A stretch of 64,000 bases of DNA from an uncultured Lachnospiraceae bacterium (GCA_902770965.1 CACXUY010000020.1:21224-85223); one strand, 5' to 3'; counted from the first letter of the stretch, positions 16,647-25,771 are shown. Notes: a model not told the origin generated them from the sequence alone. A program made the numbers and translations.

Positions 16647-17960
16647 ATGCTCAGCATAATGATCATTCTTGCAATCGCAATTGCCATTTTTCTGGGATAT
16701 AAGACCAAGATCAACACCGGTCTTTTCTGCATCGTCTTCGCATATGTCATCGGATGCTTCGTCATGGGACTGAAGCCGAAGGACATAATAGGCTTCTGGC
16801 CGGTAAGTACCATGTTCGTCATCCTGTCCGTCTCTCTTTTCTACAATGTAGCTGCCATAAACGGCACTCTTGAGAAAATGTCCGGCGCCCTGCTGTACGC
16901 CTGCCGCTCCTTCCCCGGCTTGCTGCCCTACGCGCTTTTTGCCGTAGCGGTCATCCTCTCGGTCATGGGCGCAACATTTTTCACGGTCCTGGCTTTCCTT
17001 GCCCCCATCACCTTGGTGATATGTGAGGAATCTCGCATGGACAAGCTCACCGGCGCCGTGGCCATCAATGCCGGTGCCCTGGCGGGCGGCAATTTCCCCA
17101 CCTCCAACCTCGGTGTCATCTTCCGCGGTCTGGCGGATAACGCATACGAATCTGCTCCTGAGCTGACCGCCGTTGAGACCTTCGGTATGGAAATGCAGAT
17201 TTTCCTCTTTGCCATCCTATTCTCACTGATATTGATCACTATTTTCCGTTTCGGCTTCAAGTCAAACCGGAATATCGGAAAAGGAGTAACATTCAAGAAG
17301 CCTGAAGCATTTGACAAAAAGCAGAAACAGACACTGACTCTCATGATCGCCATGATGGTCATCGTGCTGATCTTCCCTCTGTTGAATATCCTGATGCCCA
17401 GCAGCTCTTCAATCGGCTTTATCAGCGGTAAGATAGATGTGGGCTTAGTGGCCATCATCTTCGCAGTCATCGCGTTCCTGATGAATCTTGCTCCTCAGAA
17501 GGAATCCATCGCAAAGATTCCGTGGAACACAATCCTTATGATCGCCGGCGCGGGCATGCTGATAGCTGTTGCCGTAAAGGCCGGCACCATCGAGGCGCTT
17601 TCCACATGGATTGGCTCCAATGTCCCCGCTCCGCTTGTACCCATCGCGTTCAGCATCGTTGGCGCTATAATGAGCTTCTTCAGCTCTACCACGGGTGTCG
17701 TGGCTCCCGCCCTCTTCCCTCTGATTCCGGGCATCGCCGCATCGGCAGGAATCAATCCCGTCGCCCTTTTTGCCTGCACCGTGCTTGGCGCTCAGTCCAG
17801 CGCGATCAGCCCCTTCTCCTCGGGCGGCTCACTGATCATGGGCTCCTGCGGAGATGAGACGGAACGCAATGTCCTGTTCAACCGTCTGCTCATGGTAGCC
17901 GTACCGATCAGCGTCATCGCATGTGCCGTTTTCAATTTCGCAGTGGCATTTATCCTGTGA
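16647..17960 (+). CDS. Ion-transporter superfamily permease (SLC13/MatC-like)
   Basis: 437 residues with about 11-12 hydrophobic segments spread over the whole length. The duplicated organisation, the NAGALAGGNFPTSN motif (near residue 140) and the related C-terminal SAISPFSSGGS motif (near 390) resemble the SNT-like helical hairpins of the ion-transporter superfamily (SLC13, MatC). These carry di- or tricarboxylates or similar anions, usually with sodium. A carboxylate substrate is therefore likely but not shown. RBS AAAGGAG; a strong terminator follows at 17992-18033. Confidence 0.72.
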   Translation: MLSIMIILAIAIAIFLGYKTKINTGLFCIVFAYVIGCFVMGLKPKDIIGFWPVSTMFVILSVSLFYNVAAINGTLEKMSGALLYACRSFPGLLPYALFAVAVILSVMGATFFTVLAFLAPITLVICEESRMDKLTGAVAINAGALAGGNFPTSNLGVIFRGLADNAYESAPELTAVETFGMEMQIFLFAILFSLILITIFRFGFKSNRNIGKGVTFKKPEAFDKKQKQTLTLMIAMMVIVLIFPLLNILMPSSSSIGFISGKIDVGLVAIIFAVIAFLMNLAPQKESIAKIPWNTILMIAGAGMLIAVAVKAGTIEALSTWIGSNVPAPLVPIAFSIVGAIMSFFSSTTGVVAPALFPLIPGIAASAGINPVALFACTVLGAQSSAISPFSSGGSLIMGSCGDETERNVLFNRLLMVAVPISVIACAVFNFAVAFIL

Positions 17961-17991
17961 AAAATGCAGGATAGAATAAATTAGTGGAAAG

Positions 17992-18033
17992 AAGCGTGGG
18001 GACAGCCATCATAGGAGCTGTCCCCACGCTTTT
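17992..18033. terminator. Rho-independent terminator
   Basis: 15-bp perfect stem (17992-18006 with 18017-18031), followed by TTT on the plus strand and CTTCTTTCC on the minus strand. It ends the permease transcript and probably also the convergent MFS gene. Confidence 0.85.
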
Positions 18034-18179
18034 GCGTCCGGTATGCGAATCGTCCATTGACATATAAGACAGTATCAGTGCTGTTCAGCGACACCTTAGC
18101 CAGATGTTCCCCTGCTGTACTGCACGGCTCTGACAAATATCCTGTACCCTGCCTTTATAGTATAACAAAAGCACATACC

Positions 18180-19217
18180 TCACTGCTTCATCGTGTGCTC
18201 TGTCCTGTTCACCGCGATTATTACGAACACTGCGACTGCGGCTACTAGCGCCGCCATGACCAGCGCGCCCAGGGTGACGCCGCCTGCTGCCATGATCAGT
18301 ATGCTCGCTCCCGTGAGGGCGTTCACCAGGCCGAGAGCCAGACCCTTGGTTCCCGCCATGAGCCTCGTAGCCGTCCACACTATGACAGGCACGAGCATAG
18401 CCGCCGCAAAGATTCCGGCATAAGCGAAGCCCACAGAATGCGTCGCTACGGCAATGATGCTGCATGTGCCGGAAAAGCAAGCTGCTGTCAAAGCCACCTT
18501 CTTGACGCCCAGCCTGTCAGAAAAAAGACCTCCCAGAACCTTGCCTGTCATATACAGCACGGAGCCAATCGTCATAGAGGAAAGATCCGTCCCCAGAACC
18601 ATAGCCTGTCTGATGACAAGCATCGGAAGCAGCAAGGCCGCGATGTAAAGCGCAAGCACGGAGAACAATGTCCTGTGGTCTGTGATGGTCTCAAAGGACA
18701 GCCCTGCATTGCCGGAGCGAAACTCCCGCCTGTTAAGCGATGAAATGAATAGATCAAATACTGCCAAAAAGAACAATATCATGGATGGAACCAATGGTTT
18801 CATCATGTCATGGTTATGCATCAGGATACCGCAGCAAAAGCCTATCATGTCAGGCGCCAGATACAAAGACAGAAGGCTGAGCTTCTTGTCGGAGGTATTG
18901 ATCACGTCGAGTCCTGAACCGACGAGAAAAGCAGCTGTGCCTACACCGCAGCAAAAAGCTACGTTGAGCGGATTCCTTAAAAAATAGCTTAAGGAGATGA
19001 AGACGCAGCCGGACGAAGCCATCAAGGTATTTCGGTTCACCGCGTCAGCCAAAAAACCCAGCATAGGCTGAAGGCAGTATGCGCAGAGAATGAATACCAG
19101 GTACAGCCAAAAAAGCTCGACAAATGAAGCAGCCACCTCCGACATCACAAAGGCTGCAGCGAGCGCGGCGACAAAATGCGTCACAGAAAATATTACAGAT
19201 ACTCCTCTTCCTTTCAC
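18180..19217 (-). CDS. MFS-like membrane transporter
   Basis: 345 residues, nearly all hydrophobic, with 10-11 predicted membrane segments. Cytoplasmic loops such as FLADAVNRNTL (near residue 55) and LFSDRLGVKKV (near 235) look like the MFS loop 2-3 and 8-9 motifs. It is short for an MFS carrier (usual ~400), and I cannot name a substrate. The start is GTG at 19217 with GGAGGCTGAATC before it. It lies 29 nt after a DUF815 ATPase gene and is co-transcribed with it. Confidence 0.65.
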   Translation of the reverse strand: MKGRGVSVIFSVTHFVAALAAAFVMSEVAASFVELFWLYLVFILCAYCLQPMLGFLADAVNRNTLMASSGCVFISLSYFLRNPLNVAFCCGVGTAAFLVGSGLDVINTSDKKLSLLSLYLAPDMIGFCCGILMHNHDMMKPLVPSMILFFLAVFDLFISSLNRREFRSGNAGLSFETITDHRTLFSVLALYIAALLLPMLVIRQAMVLGTDLSSMTIGSVLYMTGKVLGGLFSDRLGVKKVALTAACFSGTCSIIAVATHSVGFAYAGIFAAAMLVPVIVWTATRLMAGTKGLALGLVNALTGASILIMAAGGVTLGALVMAALVAAVAVFVIIAVNRTEHTMKQ

Positions 19218-19246
19218 GATTCAGCCTCCGTTCACAACAGCTGTTC

Positions 19247-20509
19247 CTATACTGCCCCTATACTCTGAAGATGAATGATGAACTGCTCGGCAGTCCTGCC
19301 GGTCATGCCGCCGTGAGCGATCTCCCATTTGTTCGCCTCAAGCATGAGTTCATCATCAGACATGCTGATGCCTTTTCTTAGCGCCAGCGTCCTGACGATC
19401 TGCTGGAAGCTTCTCTTGTCGGGCTTTCCGAAATAGACCGTCACGCCGAACCTGTAAGCGAGAGACAGCTTCTCCTGCACAGTATCCGCCGTGTGAAGCT
19501 CATCGTCCGAACGGATCTTGTCAGTATAGTTCTCCCTGATGAGATGGCGGCGGTTTGACGTGGCATATATCAGCACGTTATCCGGCTTCCTCTCCAGTCC
19601 GCCCTCTATCACAGCCTTAAGATATTTATAATCAGTCTCAAAATCCTCAAATGAAAGATCGTCCATGTATACGATGAAACGATAGTTCCTGTTCTTTATC
19701 TGCCTTATGACCTCCGGAAGGTCTTTTAACTGATGCTTATATAGCTCTATCATCCGAAGACCGCGGCTGTAATACTCGTTCAGCAAAGCTTTGATGCTTG
19801 TTGATTTGCCCGTGCCCGCATCACCGAAAAGCAGACAGTTGTTGGCGGGACGGCCGCTTACAAATGCCTCCGTGTTCTCGATGAGCTTCTGCTTCTGCTG
19901 TTCATAACCAACCAGATCAGACAGCCTGTTGTCCGCTGTCTTGGTTATCGGATTGATCATAACATGCCCGTCACGGTGCATCACGGAAAATGCCTTGTGC
20001 AGGCCGAATTTGCCCACGCCGTATTCTTTATAGAACTTTACCACCGACAGGAAGAATTCCTCGTCGCTTTTTGCCTCTGAGAGGCTGGACGCAAGCCTCA
20101 CGATACTGTCCCTGACTTCCTGATTAAACACCTGGCCCGCGCCCTCTGCGGAGGAATAGCTGCCTATGAGACTGAATATCCCGGTATGGTACAGGCTGTC
20201 GAGAGCTTCCATGTCACAGCCAAAAAGCCTTCTGAATTCAGCGAAATCCATTCTGGCAAAATCATTTATGCTTCCGTCGGCAAATCCTGTTATCTCACAG
20301 GCACAGCTGAAGACATTCTCGTTGTTCGCTATCACATGCGACAGGAAACAATTCCAGATATTCCCCGAAAATCCATGAGCCGCCGCCATGGCAACAAGGC
20401 TTCCCGCTATATCCTGCCAGTCGTCCTGATACGTACCGCCGGCGAGCCTGCAGATACCATCAAAAAGCTCCCTGTACTTAATATCACGATAAAGCATCAG
20501 CTTTGCCAT
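19247..20509 (-). CDS. AAA+ ATPase, DUF815 family
   Basis: 420 residues. The C-terminal half is an ATPase with Walker A FGDAGTGKST (about residues 233-242), Walker B FIVYMDDLSF, sensor-1-like IYATSNRRHL and the family segment SLAYRFGVTVYFGKPDK. The N-terminal ~190 residues are helical and less conserved. DUF815 proteins are MoxR/RavA-like clade ATPases of unknown job. ATG 20509 is preferred (GGAGGCGGAAGGAT upstream) to an in-frame ATG at 20545 that lies before that ribosome binding site. A 14-bp repeat array lies upstream at 20543-20612. Confidence 0.82.
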   Translation of the reverse strand: MAKLMLYRDIKYRELFDGICRLAGGTYQDDWQDIAGSLVAMAAAHGFSGNIWNCFLSHVIANNENVFSCACEITGFADGSINDFARMDFAEFRRLFGCDMEALDSLYHTGIFSLIGSYSSAEGAGQVFNQEVRDSIVRLASSLSEAKSDEEFFLSVVKFYKEYGVGKFGLHKAFSVMHRDGHVMINPITKTADNRLSDLVGYEQQKQKLIENTEAFVSGRPANNCLLFGDAGTGKSTSIKALLNEYYSRGLRMIELYKHQLKDLPEVIRQIKNRNYRFIVYMDDLSFEDFETDYKYLKAVIEGGLERKPDNVLIYATSNRRHLIRENYTDKIRSDDELHTADTVQEKLSLAYRFGVTVYFGKPDKRSFQQIVRTLALRKGISMSDDELMLEANKWEIAHGGMTGRTAEQFIIHLQSIGAV

Positions 20510-20542
20510 ATCCTTCCGCCTCCATATATACCCATTCTGTCC

Positions 20543-20612
20543 CATAATAGAGATCGCATTATCCGGATCCCATAATCCGAATCCTATTATCCGGATCGTA
20601 TTATCAAAATCA
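20543..20612. repeat. Tandem 14-bp repeats upstream of the DUF815 gene
   Basis: Five consecutive 14-bp units related to CATTATCCGGATCC; the central ones contain the palindrome ATCCGGAT and the outer ones are degenerate. They lie 34-103 bp before the ATG in the promoter region, so binding sites for a regulator are possible. Confidence 0.7.
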
Positions 20613-20775
20613 CAATAGTTTATTCCGCGTTCTTTATGTGGATCTCAGGCCGATTTTTGCTTGTCCCGTCATCACACGAGCTTTGCTTTCACATGCAGCA
20701 CTGCCACTCGCTCCACATAGTTTAATATTATATACTTTGTTCAGCCACTCTGTAAATATCATTCAAAAAAAACCC

Positions 20776-20804
20776 TTGACAATAATGAAATAAGCAATTA
20801 TACT
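20776..20804 (+). promoter_or_regulatory. Promoter of tRNA-Met
   Basis: TTGACA (20776-20781), 17 bp, TATACT (20799-20804), about 38 bp before the mature tRNA 5' end. Confidence 0.85.
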
Positions 20805-20841
20805 GTTCAAGGTTGTTCGATTGGACAGCCCATCAGAATAA

Positions 20842-20915
20842 GGCGGAGTAGCTCAGTTGGCGAGAGCACGCGGTTCATACCCGCGGTGTCGGGAGTTCAA
20901 ATCTCTCCTCCGCTA
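20842..20915 (+). tRNA. tRNA-Met (CAT anticodon)
   Basis: 74-nt cloverleaf: acceptor GGCGGAG pairs CTCCGCT, D-loop AGCTCAGTTGGCGAGAGC, anticodon stem/loop CGCGGTTCATACCCGCG with CAT, T-loop TTCAAAT, discriminator A, no encoded CCA. The paired first acceptor base and overall sequence fit elongator tRNA-Met; a lysidine-modified tRNA-Ile2 also has CAT but has a different acceptor. It has its own promoter and terminator. Confidence 0.95.
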
Positions 20916-20922
20916 CTCACAG

Positions 20923-20952
20923 ACCATCATCCTTATGGGTGGTGGTTTTTTT
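20923..20952 (+). terminator. Terminator of tRNA-Met
   Basis: ACCATCATCC pairs GGGTGGTGGT (with G-U pairs) around a TTAT loop, followed by seven T residues. Confidence 0.85.
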
Positions 20953-21000
20953 AAGCCCGCTCCCGGCAAGCATGTCTGTCATGCTGCCGGGGAGGGCTTT
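20953..21000. terminator. Second long hairpin after tRNA-Met
   Basis: Nested stems AAGCCC/GGGCTT, CCCGGCA/TGCCGGG and GCATG/CATGC form one long imperfect hairpin with a short T run on the plus side. Possibly a back-up terminator. Confidence 0.55.
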
Positions 21001-21026
21001 ATCTTATGACATATGATTTGGTAATA

Positions 21027-21175
21027 ATTCAGCCCCCAAGATAACTGTTAGAATACAGGACGAAATGTTTGCGCTTCGGACGTATTATACAGTTATCTTG
21101 GAGCGGACAAGGCACGCAGCGCCTCTGCCGCCCCGCAACGAGGGATGCGCAGCATCCCGAGTCTGGGGTGCTGAA
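21027..21175. repeat. Palindromic dispersed repeat, family 1, longest copy b
   Basis: About 149 bp bounded by AATTCAGCCCC and GGGGTGCTGAA. The left module is an inverted repeat CCAAGATAACTGT..ACAGTTATCTTGG containing GAATACAGGACGAA; the right module contains GGGATGCGCAGCATCCCGAG. The left module recurs at 54738-54840, the right module (inverted) at 14397-14470. No open frame of note. Confidence 0.8.
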
Positions 21176-21180
21176 CAGCT

Positions 21181-21231
21181 GCCTATAACCATTATCTGCC
21201 CATAACCACTATCTGCCTATAACCATTATCC
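21181..21231. repeat. Tandem repeat, three 17-bp units
   Basis: Three head-to-tail copies of GCCTATAACCATTATCT with two to three substitutions, directly after the palindromic repeat and just beyond the stop of the secreted esterase gene. Confidence 0.85.
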
Positions 21232-21247
21232 GCTCGTGCGCCTTACC

Positions 21248-23941
21248 TTACCTCGTCTCCATATCCCACTTGTCGGTGATCGTGAAGCTGTCATCGGCCA
21301 TGTATTTCACAGTGCCGTCCTCCGCCCTCTTGTAATGGCTTAGGAATTCATACCAGAACAGCCTTGATTCGGAAGGCGTAGTGGTGTGGATCTTATCGTC
21401 GATAACCGTGAACCTCACCATCGGAACGCCGTCCTTGTCCACCCAGACTGCGTGATTGTATCCTGCGGTCTTGTACTGGTAAGGAGTCTCGCGGTTGACG
21501 ATCTCATTTCTCTCCATCCAGTACTCCATGGTCGAGATCATGGTCGCGCTGCGGTAAGCGCCTCCGTCTTTCGTGCCGACCAGCTGGATGACGGGGACTT
21601 TGTATGTGCTCGCCATCGGGTGAAGCGTGGAGACATCCTCGGTCACCTTGTTCAGGACATTGCGGTAACGCCCAGCGCTGATACCGACCGCTGTGATGAC
21701 ATCTGACATCTCACCCGCGATCATGGCGCTGGAGTTGCCCCCGTTGGAATGACCTGTGGCGTAGACCATAGACGCATCGACGTTATAGCGTGAGGAGACA
21801 TCCTGTATGATCTGTCTCCAGAACGATATATCGTCAGGACGATTCTCATCCCAGCAATCGTTATGTATAGGACGAGCCATGCCGTTGTTCTCAGAATAAG
21901 GATAGGCTGTGGGGAAGACCACGATGAAATTGGCTTCCTTCGCGACCTTGAACCACTCAGAGTAGGGAGCGTAAGCTTCCGCGCACTGTCCTGCTCCGTG
22001 AAGCGCGATGACCAGCGGAACGGCCTCATCCTGATTGTTCTTCACGTGCTCCGGCACATACTCAAGCCAATACCTGCTGTAACCATCGATAGTCCTCTCT
22101 TCTTTTGTTATGCCAAGAGCCTCTGCATCAAAAGCAGGACGAAGGTCATTTCCGGCAAGGGAACGATAGCGCTGGGTCTTGCTCAGGAAGGTCTCCCATG
22201 CGATCTCTGTAAATCCGGCATTGTCGTAAGCCATTTCCCCTGTAGTAAGCTGGATCTTTCCAAGAGGATAAGAATTGATATAATCCTCTGTGGAAAGCAT
22301 AGACTGGTTCTGAACTTTAGTTGAACTTGCCAGCTCGGCGACATAGTAGACAGTCTCATCTACGTCATTGGCCTTTGCCCAGTAGTCATAGTTCTTCTCT
22401 ACATCCTTATCGAAAACCCTCGCTGCCAGCCATACCGGCACATTCACTTCCGCCACAGTCTTATCCGGATCAGCAGCGGCAGTCTTAGCCATCTTCTCAT
22501 AATAAGCATCGGGGATGTCTGAACCGTTAAATACAAGCAGGCCTGAGCAGTTATCAGGATTTGCCATCACGTACTGCTGCAGATACTGCCCGCCCTTATC
22601 ATAACCCACAAAATAGTAGTTCCCGGTATAAGGACTGTAATTTACGGTTCTAGTACCCATGGCAAAAGCAGCTGCCATGTAAGCAAGCTCCTCGCTCTCT
22701 TCACCCCAAGAGCCCGAAGGTGTCAGGGCATGAAGCAGAAAATGATACCGATCAGCGAGCGCGACCCAGCCGCTCTTTACAAGGAAGGACTCGGGCAGCT
22801 CGCCGTTGGGAATGGCTACAAAGACGCTTGAAGCGCAATGAGGCGTCTGATCCGCAATATAGGTATAAAGCTCGCGGCTGGAGCTGAGCGCGTCGGCATT
22901 GACAGCCTCGACAAATAGCCCGGTATAAGGATGATAGTAGATCTTGTCCGGAGTCTTCTCAGCCTGCTTTTTGAAAAGCGCGGTGAACTCCTCCGTGGTA
23001 GAGCAAGGAAAAGTCTTGATTGAAGGGCTTTCTTTGATCACATTATATATCTCGGTGCCCGCATCGATTCCATAGCTTTTACAGAGCCGTGCGAATTCGA
23101 CGGACTTAATGAATCCGTTAACGACATCTTCTGTGGAATTGTCCTCAAGAGCCTTCTTCCAGGAGGCCAGTCCGGATTCGTCCGCCTCGCGGTCCAGGAT
23201 TGTCTTATATGCTATCCTGACAAAGCTCTCATCGTCTAGACCGCGGGCTTTAAATTCCTCGCTTAACAGGAAGCCTTTGGCAACATCAGCGCCTGTATGA
23301 GTCCCTGAGATCAGCGCGCCTGTCCAGTCACTCACACCGGAAGCATCAAAACTCCTGCCAAGAGCCAAGGTGTAAAGCCTTGTCACGAAACGTGTGACGT
23401 CGTAGTTGACGTCAGCGGGTTCATCAGACTCATACGATCCCGGCTGTATACCAAGCTTCTCGCAAAGAGCCTTCATCTCACCGGAATTGAGGAAACCTTC
23501 CAGAACCTTTTTTCTCGTGCAGCCGTTCTCAAGGACAGAAACCCAGCTCGTAAGCCCGCCCTCATCAGCCTCACGGCCGAATATCGTCTGATAAAGCGCC
23601 TTGACAAAATCCTCGTTGCCAAGAGGATTTGTCTTGAACTCCTTAGAATTGACGAAGCCCACGACTGCCTGTGAGCCCGTGGCAGTGCCGTCATTCAGCG
23701 CTTTCATCCAGTTCTCAAGACCGGACTGGTCTGCCTCCCTGCCCAGCAGATTCGCATAGAGCCTCTTGACAAAATCCTCGACAGAGGAAGCGTCGCCCAC
23801 GCTTGCCATAATGGCTTCCCGCTCCTCCAATGCCTGAGCCGCAGGTTGAGCAAAAACAGCCGTGGCGGATGCGGTCATCACCATGGCCATTACTGCGGCG
23901 AGGATGCTTGCCGTTGTCCGCCTGATACTTTTCATATTCAT
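21248..23941 (-). CDS. Secreted DUF4214-repeat protein with tandem alpha/beta-hydrolase domains
   Basis: 897 residues. Signal peptide with cleavage near residue 31 (AVFA|QP). About four DUF4214 repeats follow (~55-105, 108-160, 183-235, 238-290), each with the LYxxxLGREAD..GLxxW pattern. Residues ~310-610 look like an alpha/beta-hydrolase fold in which the nucleophile elbow reads GYDKGG (Asp448). Residues ~620-890 form a PHB-depolymerase/feruloyl-esterase-like hydrolase with LHGAG (648-652), GHSNGG (Ser732) and a possible His in YNHAVW. Secretion suggests action on polymer esters outside the cell; the substrate is unknown. Start ATG 23941 has AGGAGAGG upstream. Confidence 0.78.
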   Translation of the reverse strand: MNMKSIRRTTASILAAVMAMVMTASATAVFAQPAAQALEEREAIMASVGDASSVEDFVKRLYANLLGREADQSGLENWMKALNDGTATGSQAVVGFVNSKEFKTNPLGNEDFVKALYQTIFGREADEGGLTSWVSVLENGCTRKKVLEGFLNSGEMKALCEKLGIQPGSYESDEPADVNYDVTRFVTRLYTLALGRSFDASGVSDWTGALISGTHTGADVAKGFLLSEEFKARGLDDESFVRIAYKTILDREADESGLASWKKALEDNSTEDVVNGFIKSVEFARLCKSYGIDAGTEIYNVIKESPSIKTFPCSTTEEFTALFKKQAEKTPDKIYYHPYTGLFVEAVNADALSSSRELYTYIADQTPHCASSVFVAIPNGELPESFLVKSGWVALADRYHFLLHALTPSGSWGEESEELAYMAAAFAMGTRTVNYSPYTGNYYFVGYDKGGQYLQQYVMANPDNCSGLLVFNGSDIPDAYYEKMAKTAAADPDKTVAEVNVPVWLAARVFDKDVEKNYDYWAKANDVDETVYYVAELASSTKVQNQSMLSTEDYINSYPLGKIQLTTGEMAYDNAGFTEIAWETFLSKTQRYRSLAGNDLRPAFDAEALGITKEERTIDGYSRYWLEYVPEHVKNNQDEAVPLVIALHGAGQCAEAYAPYSEWFKVAKEANFIVVFPTAYPYSENNGMARPIHNDCWDENRPDDISFWRQIIQDVSSRYNVDASMVYATGHSNGGNSSAMIAGEMSDVITAVGISAGRYRNVLNKVTEDVSTLHPMASTYKVPVIQLVGTKDGGAYRSATMISTMEYWMERNEIVNRETPYQYKTAGYNHAVWVDKDGVPMVRFTVIDDKIHTTTPSESRLFWYEFLSHYKRAEDGTVKYMADDSFTITDKWDMETR

Positions 23942-24017
23942 CTTACCTCTCCTCCTTCTTTAATGATCGCAGCCATTCACTGCCGCCTTGTCTTCTTTGA
24001 AAATCGGATCGCCGAGA

Positions 24018-25436
24018 TCATCTCATCATACGTCTGCGGCGCTCAACCTCCCTGACACGTCTCCTTTCCTTGCTGTAAGTAATGACTATTGCAGTTAAAA
24101 GGATTATGACAATAAAGAAACCAAGAGCTATGACAATCAGCCATGCGTCAGTGTTAAGGAAGGACTTCACCAAAGTACCCCTGAGACCCGAAGGAAGGTC
24201 TCTTCCATCCACTGAGACAACTGATATCGATGACTCAGCAGGATCCGCGATCGCCACAGGAAGTATGACATTCGCCTTAATGCCAAGAGTACAGTACGTC
24301 TTGCCATTCAGTCCGAATGAGATACTGCCTGTCCTCAGAGCGCCCTCACCGGGCACAAGGTCAATCGTCTGCTTTATGTCAGAAAGCTTTGTTGACTCCG
24401 GCAGAGTGAGATATTGTACAAACTGGTCCACCTTGTAATCATCCAAAACCGCTTCCCCTAACTGGTCACTGATCTGACGGCTCACTGAATCGTCATCTAT
24501 GGAAGCTACCAGATTCACCAGCCTGAACTCATTGAAGCCATACTCAAACAATGCCTTGGTATCCTTGTATGATTCCACCCTGGAATCGGCTTTGAGCGTA
24601 ACAGCCAGAAGCTCCTGTTCGTCCTTTCTGGCATAAGTCACCAAGGTATAGCCAGCCGCCCTTATGTGACCTGTCTTGCCGCAGACAGCATACTCGTAAT
24701 ATTCACCCAGATCAGAGTTGAACATGCCGTGGAGCATCCCGCAGGGTATGCCGCTCTCATAGTATTTCACAGGAGCAGTGCGGTAATTGACCGTCGAATC
24801 TATCATAAGGAAGGTGTTATCCTGAAGGCAGCCCCAGAATATCTTAGCCATATCACGCGCCGTGACATAGTGATCTTCATTGTACAAACCGTGAGGATTC
24901 GTAAAATGTGAATCCGTCGCGCCGAACTCCTTGGCCTGCGCGTTCATCTTCGCCGCGAACGCCTCTACTGTCCCGGCGTCATGCTCGGCCAGAGCCATGG
25001 CCGCTTCATTATTTGACTTGAGCAGCAGCAAATACAGACAGTCTCTGACACTCAGCTTGTCTCCGACGGCGATGTCACCCGATACCGCGTCTGACTCGAT
25101 CCCGCCGATAGAATTTGAACTGAAGGTAACAGTATCGTTCAGGTCGCAATCCTGAATGACAATATAAGCTGTAAGCACCTTTGTTATACTGGCAGGATAT
25201 TTTTTCACGTCCGCGTTTTTCTGGAACAAAACTTCGCCCGATGAAACATCAAGCAGCAAGGCAGCTTCGGAATTCAGGTCCGGACCTTCCGGCCACTCGG
25301 TAAAATCGCCTGAAATGTCAACAACAGTGTGGTCGTCACGGCCGACTGCCGCGAATACAATAGACGAAACTGGCATGCACAGCAGGATGCAAAGCACCAC
25401 GCCGAGCCATAGCTTAGCATGATTTTTCAAATACAT
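24018..25436 (-). CDS. D-alanyl-D-alanine carboxypeptidase, DacF-like
   Basis: Low-molecular-weight penicillin-binding protein that trims the terminal D-Ala from peptidoglycan stem peptides. 472 residues: N-terminal signal/anchor (~8-30), SxxK motif SITK at 83-86, SNN at 141-143, KTG at 254-256, a C-terminal beta domain and a further membrane helix near 435-460 ending in a basic tail. Family length is ~390-440; the extra C-terminal helix would anchor it at both ends. ATG 25436 (GGAGGAATC upstream) is chosen over an in-frame ATG 33 nt earlier that lies before the ribosome binding site. Confidence 0.9.
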   Translation of the reverse strand: MYLKNHAKLWLGVVLCILLCMPVSSIVFAAVGRDDHTVVDISGDFTEWPEGPDLNSEAALLLDVSSGEVLFQKNADVKKYPASITKVLTAYIVIQDCDLNDTVTFSSNSIGGIESDAVSGDIAVGDKLSVRDCLYLLLLKSNNEAAMALAEHDAGTVEAFAAKMNAQAKEFGATDSHFTNPHGLYNEDHYVTARDMAKIFWGCLQDNTFLMIDSTVNYRTAPVKYYESGIPCGMLHGMFNSDLGEYYEYAVCGKTGHIRAAGYTLVTYARKDEQELLAVTLKADSRVESYKDTKALFEYGFNEFRLVNLVASIDDDSVSRQISDQLGEAVLDDYKVDQFVQYLTLPESTKLSDIKQTIDLVPGEGALRTGSISFGLNGKTYCTLGIKANVILPVAIADPAESSISVVSVDGRDLPSGLRGTLVKSFLNTDAWLIVIALGFFIVIILLTAIVITYSKERRRVREVERRRRMMR

Positions 25437-25493
25437 GATTCCTCCGGAACAATAAAGAATTATAAACAATTATAAATGCGCCCCTGTACGTTC

Positions 25494-25521
25494 TTGCATT
25501 TTCAAAAAAAAACGCTATACT
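25494..25521 (+). promoter_or_regulatory. Promoter of the rubredoxin gene
   Basis: TTGCAT (25494-25499), 16 bp, TATACT (25516-25521), about 36 bp before the ATG. Confidence 0.65.
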
Positions 25522-25556
25522 TATATACATAAGTTTTCCCCTAAAGGAGGTACAAC

Positions 25557-25712
25557 ATGAGTTACGTATGTGATGTCTGCGGATACACCTATGATCCTGC
25601 AGAGGGCGATCCCGACAACGGCATAGCCCCCGGAACCGCTTTCGAAGATATCCCCGATGACTGGGTCTGCCCCGTCTGCGGTGTAGGTAAGGATCAGTTC
25701 AGCGAAGCCTGA
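25557..25712 (+). CDS. Rubredoxin
   Basis: Small electron carrier of 51 residues with one Fe(Cys)4 centre. Both CxxCG motifs are present: [10 protein letters not shown] at residues 5-14 and [11 protein letters not shown] near the C-terminus, and WVCP fits the family. AAAGGAGG lies just before the ATG, with its own promoter and a good terminator. In strict anaerobes rubredoxin typically serves oxygen or peroxide reduction systems; no such partner is adjacent. Confidence 0.97.
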   Translation: MSYVCDVCGYTYDPAEGDPDNGIAPGTAFEDIPDDWVCPVCGVGKDQFSEA

Positions 25713-25739
25713 TACTGATCGCCTGCTTCGGATACAATC

Positions 25740-25771
25740 GAGTGTGTCGTCTATCGGCACACTCTTTTTTT
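25740..25771 (+). terminator. Terminator of rubredoxin
   Basis: GAGTGTG pairs CACACTC around an 11-nt loop, followed by seven T residues. Confidence 0.85.
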
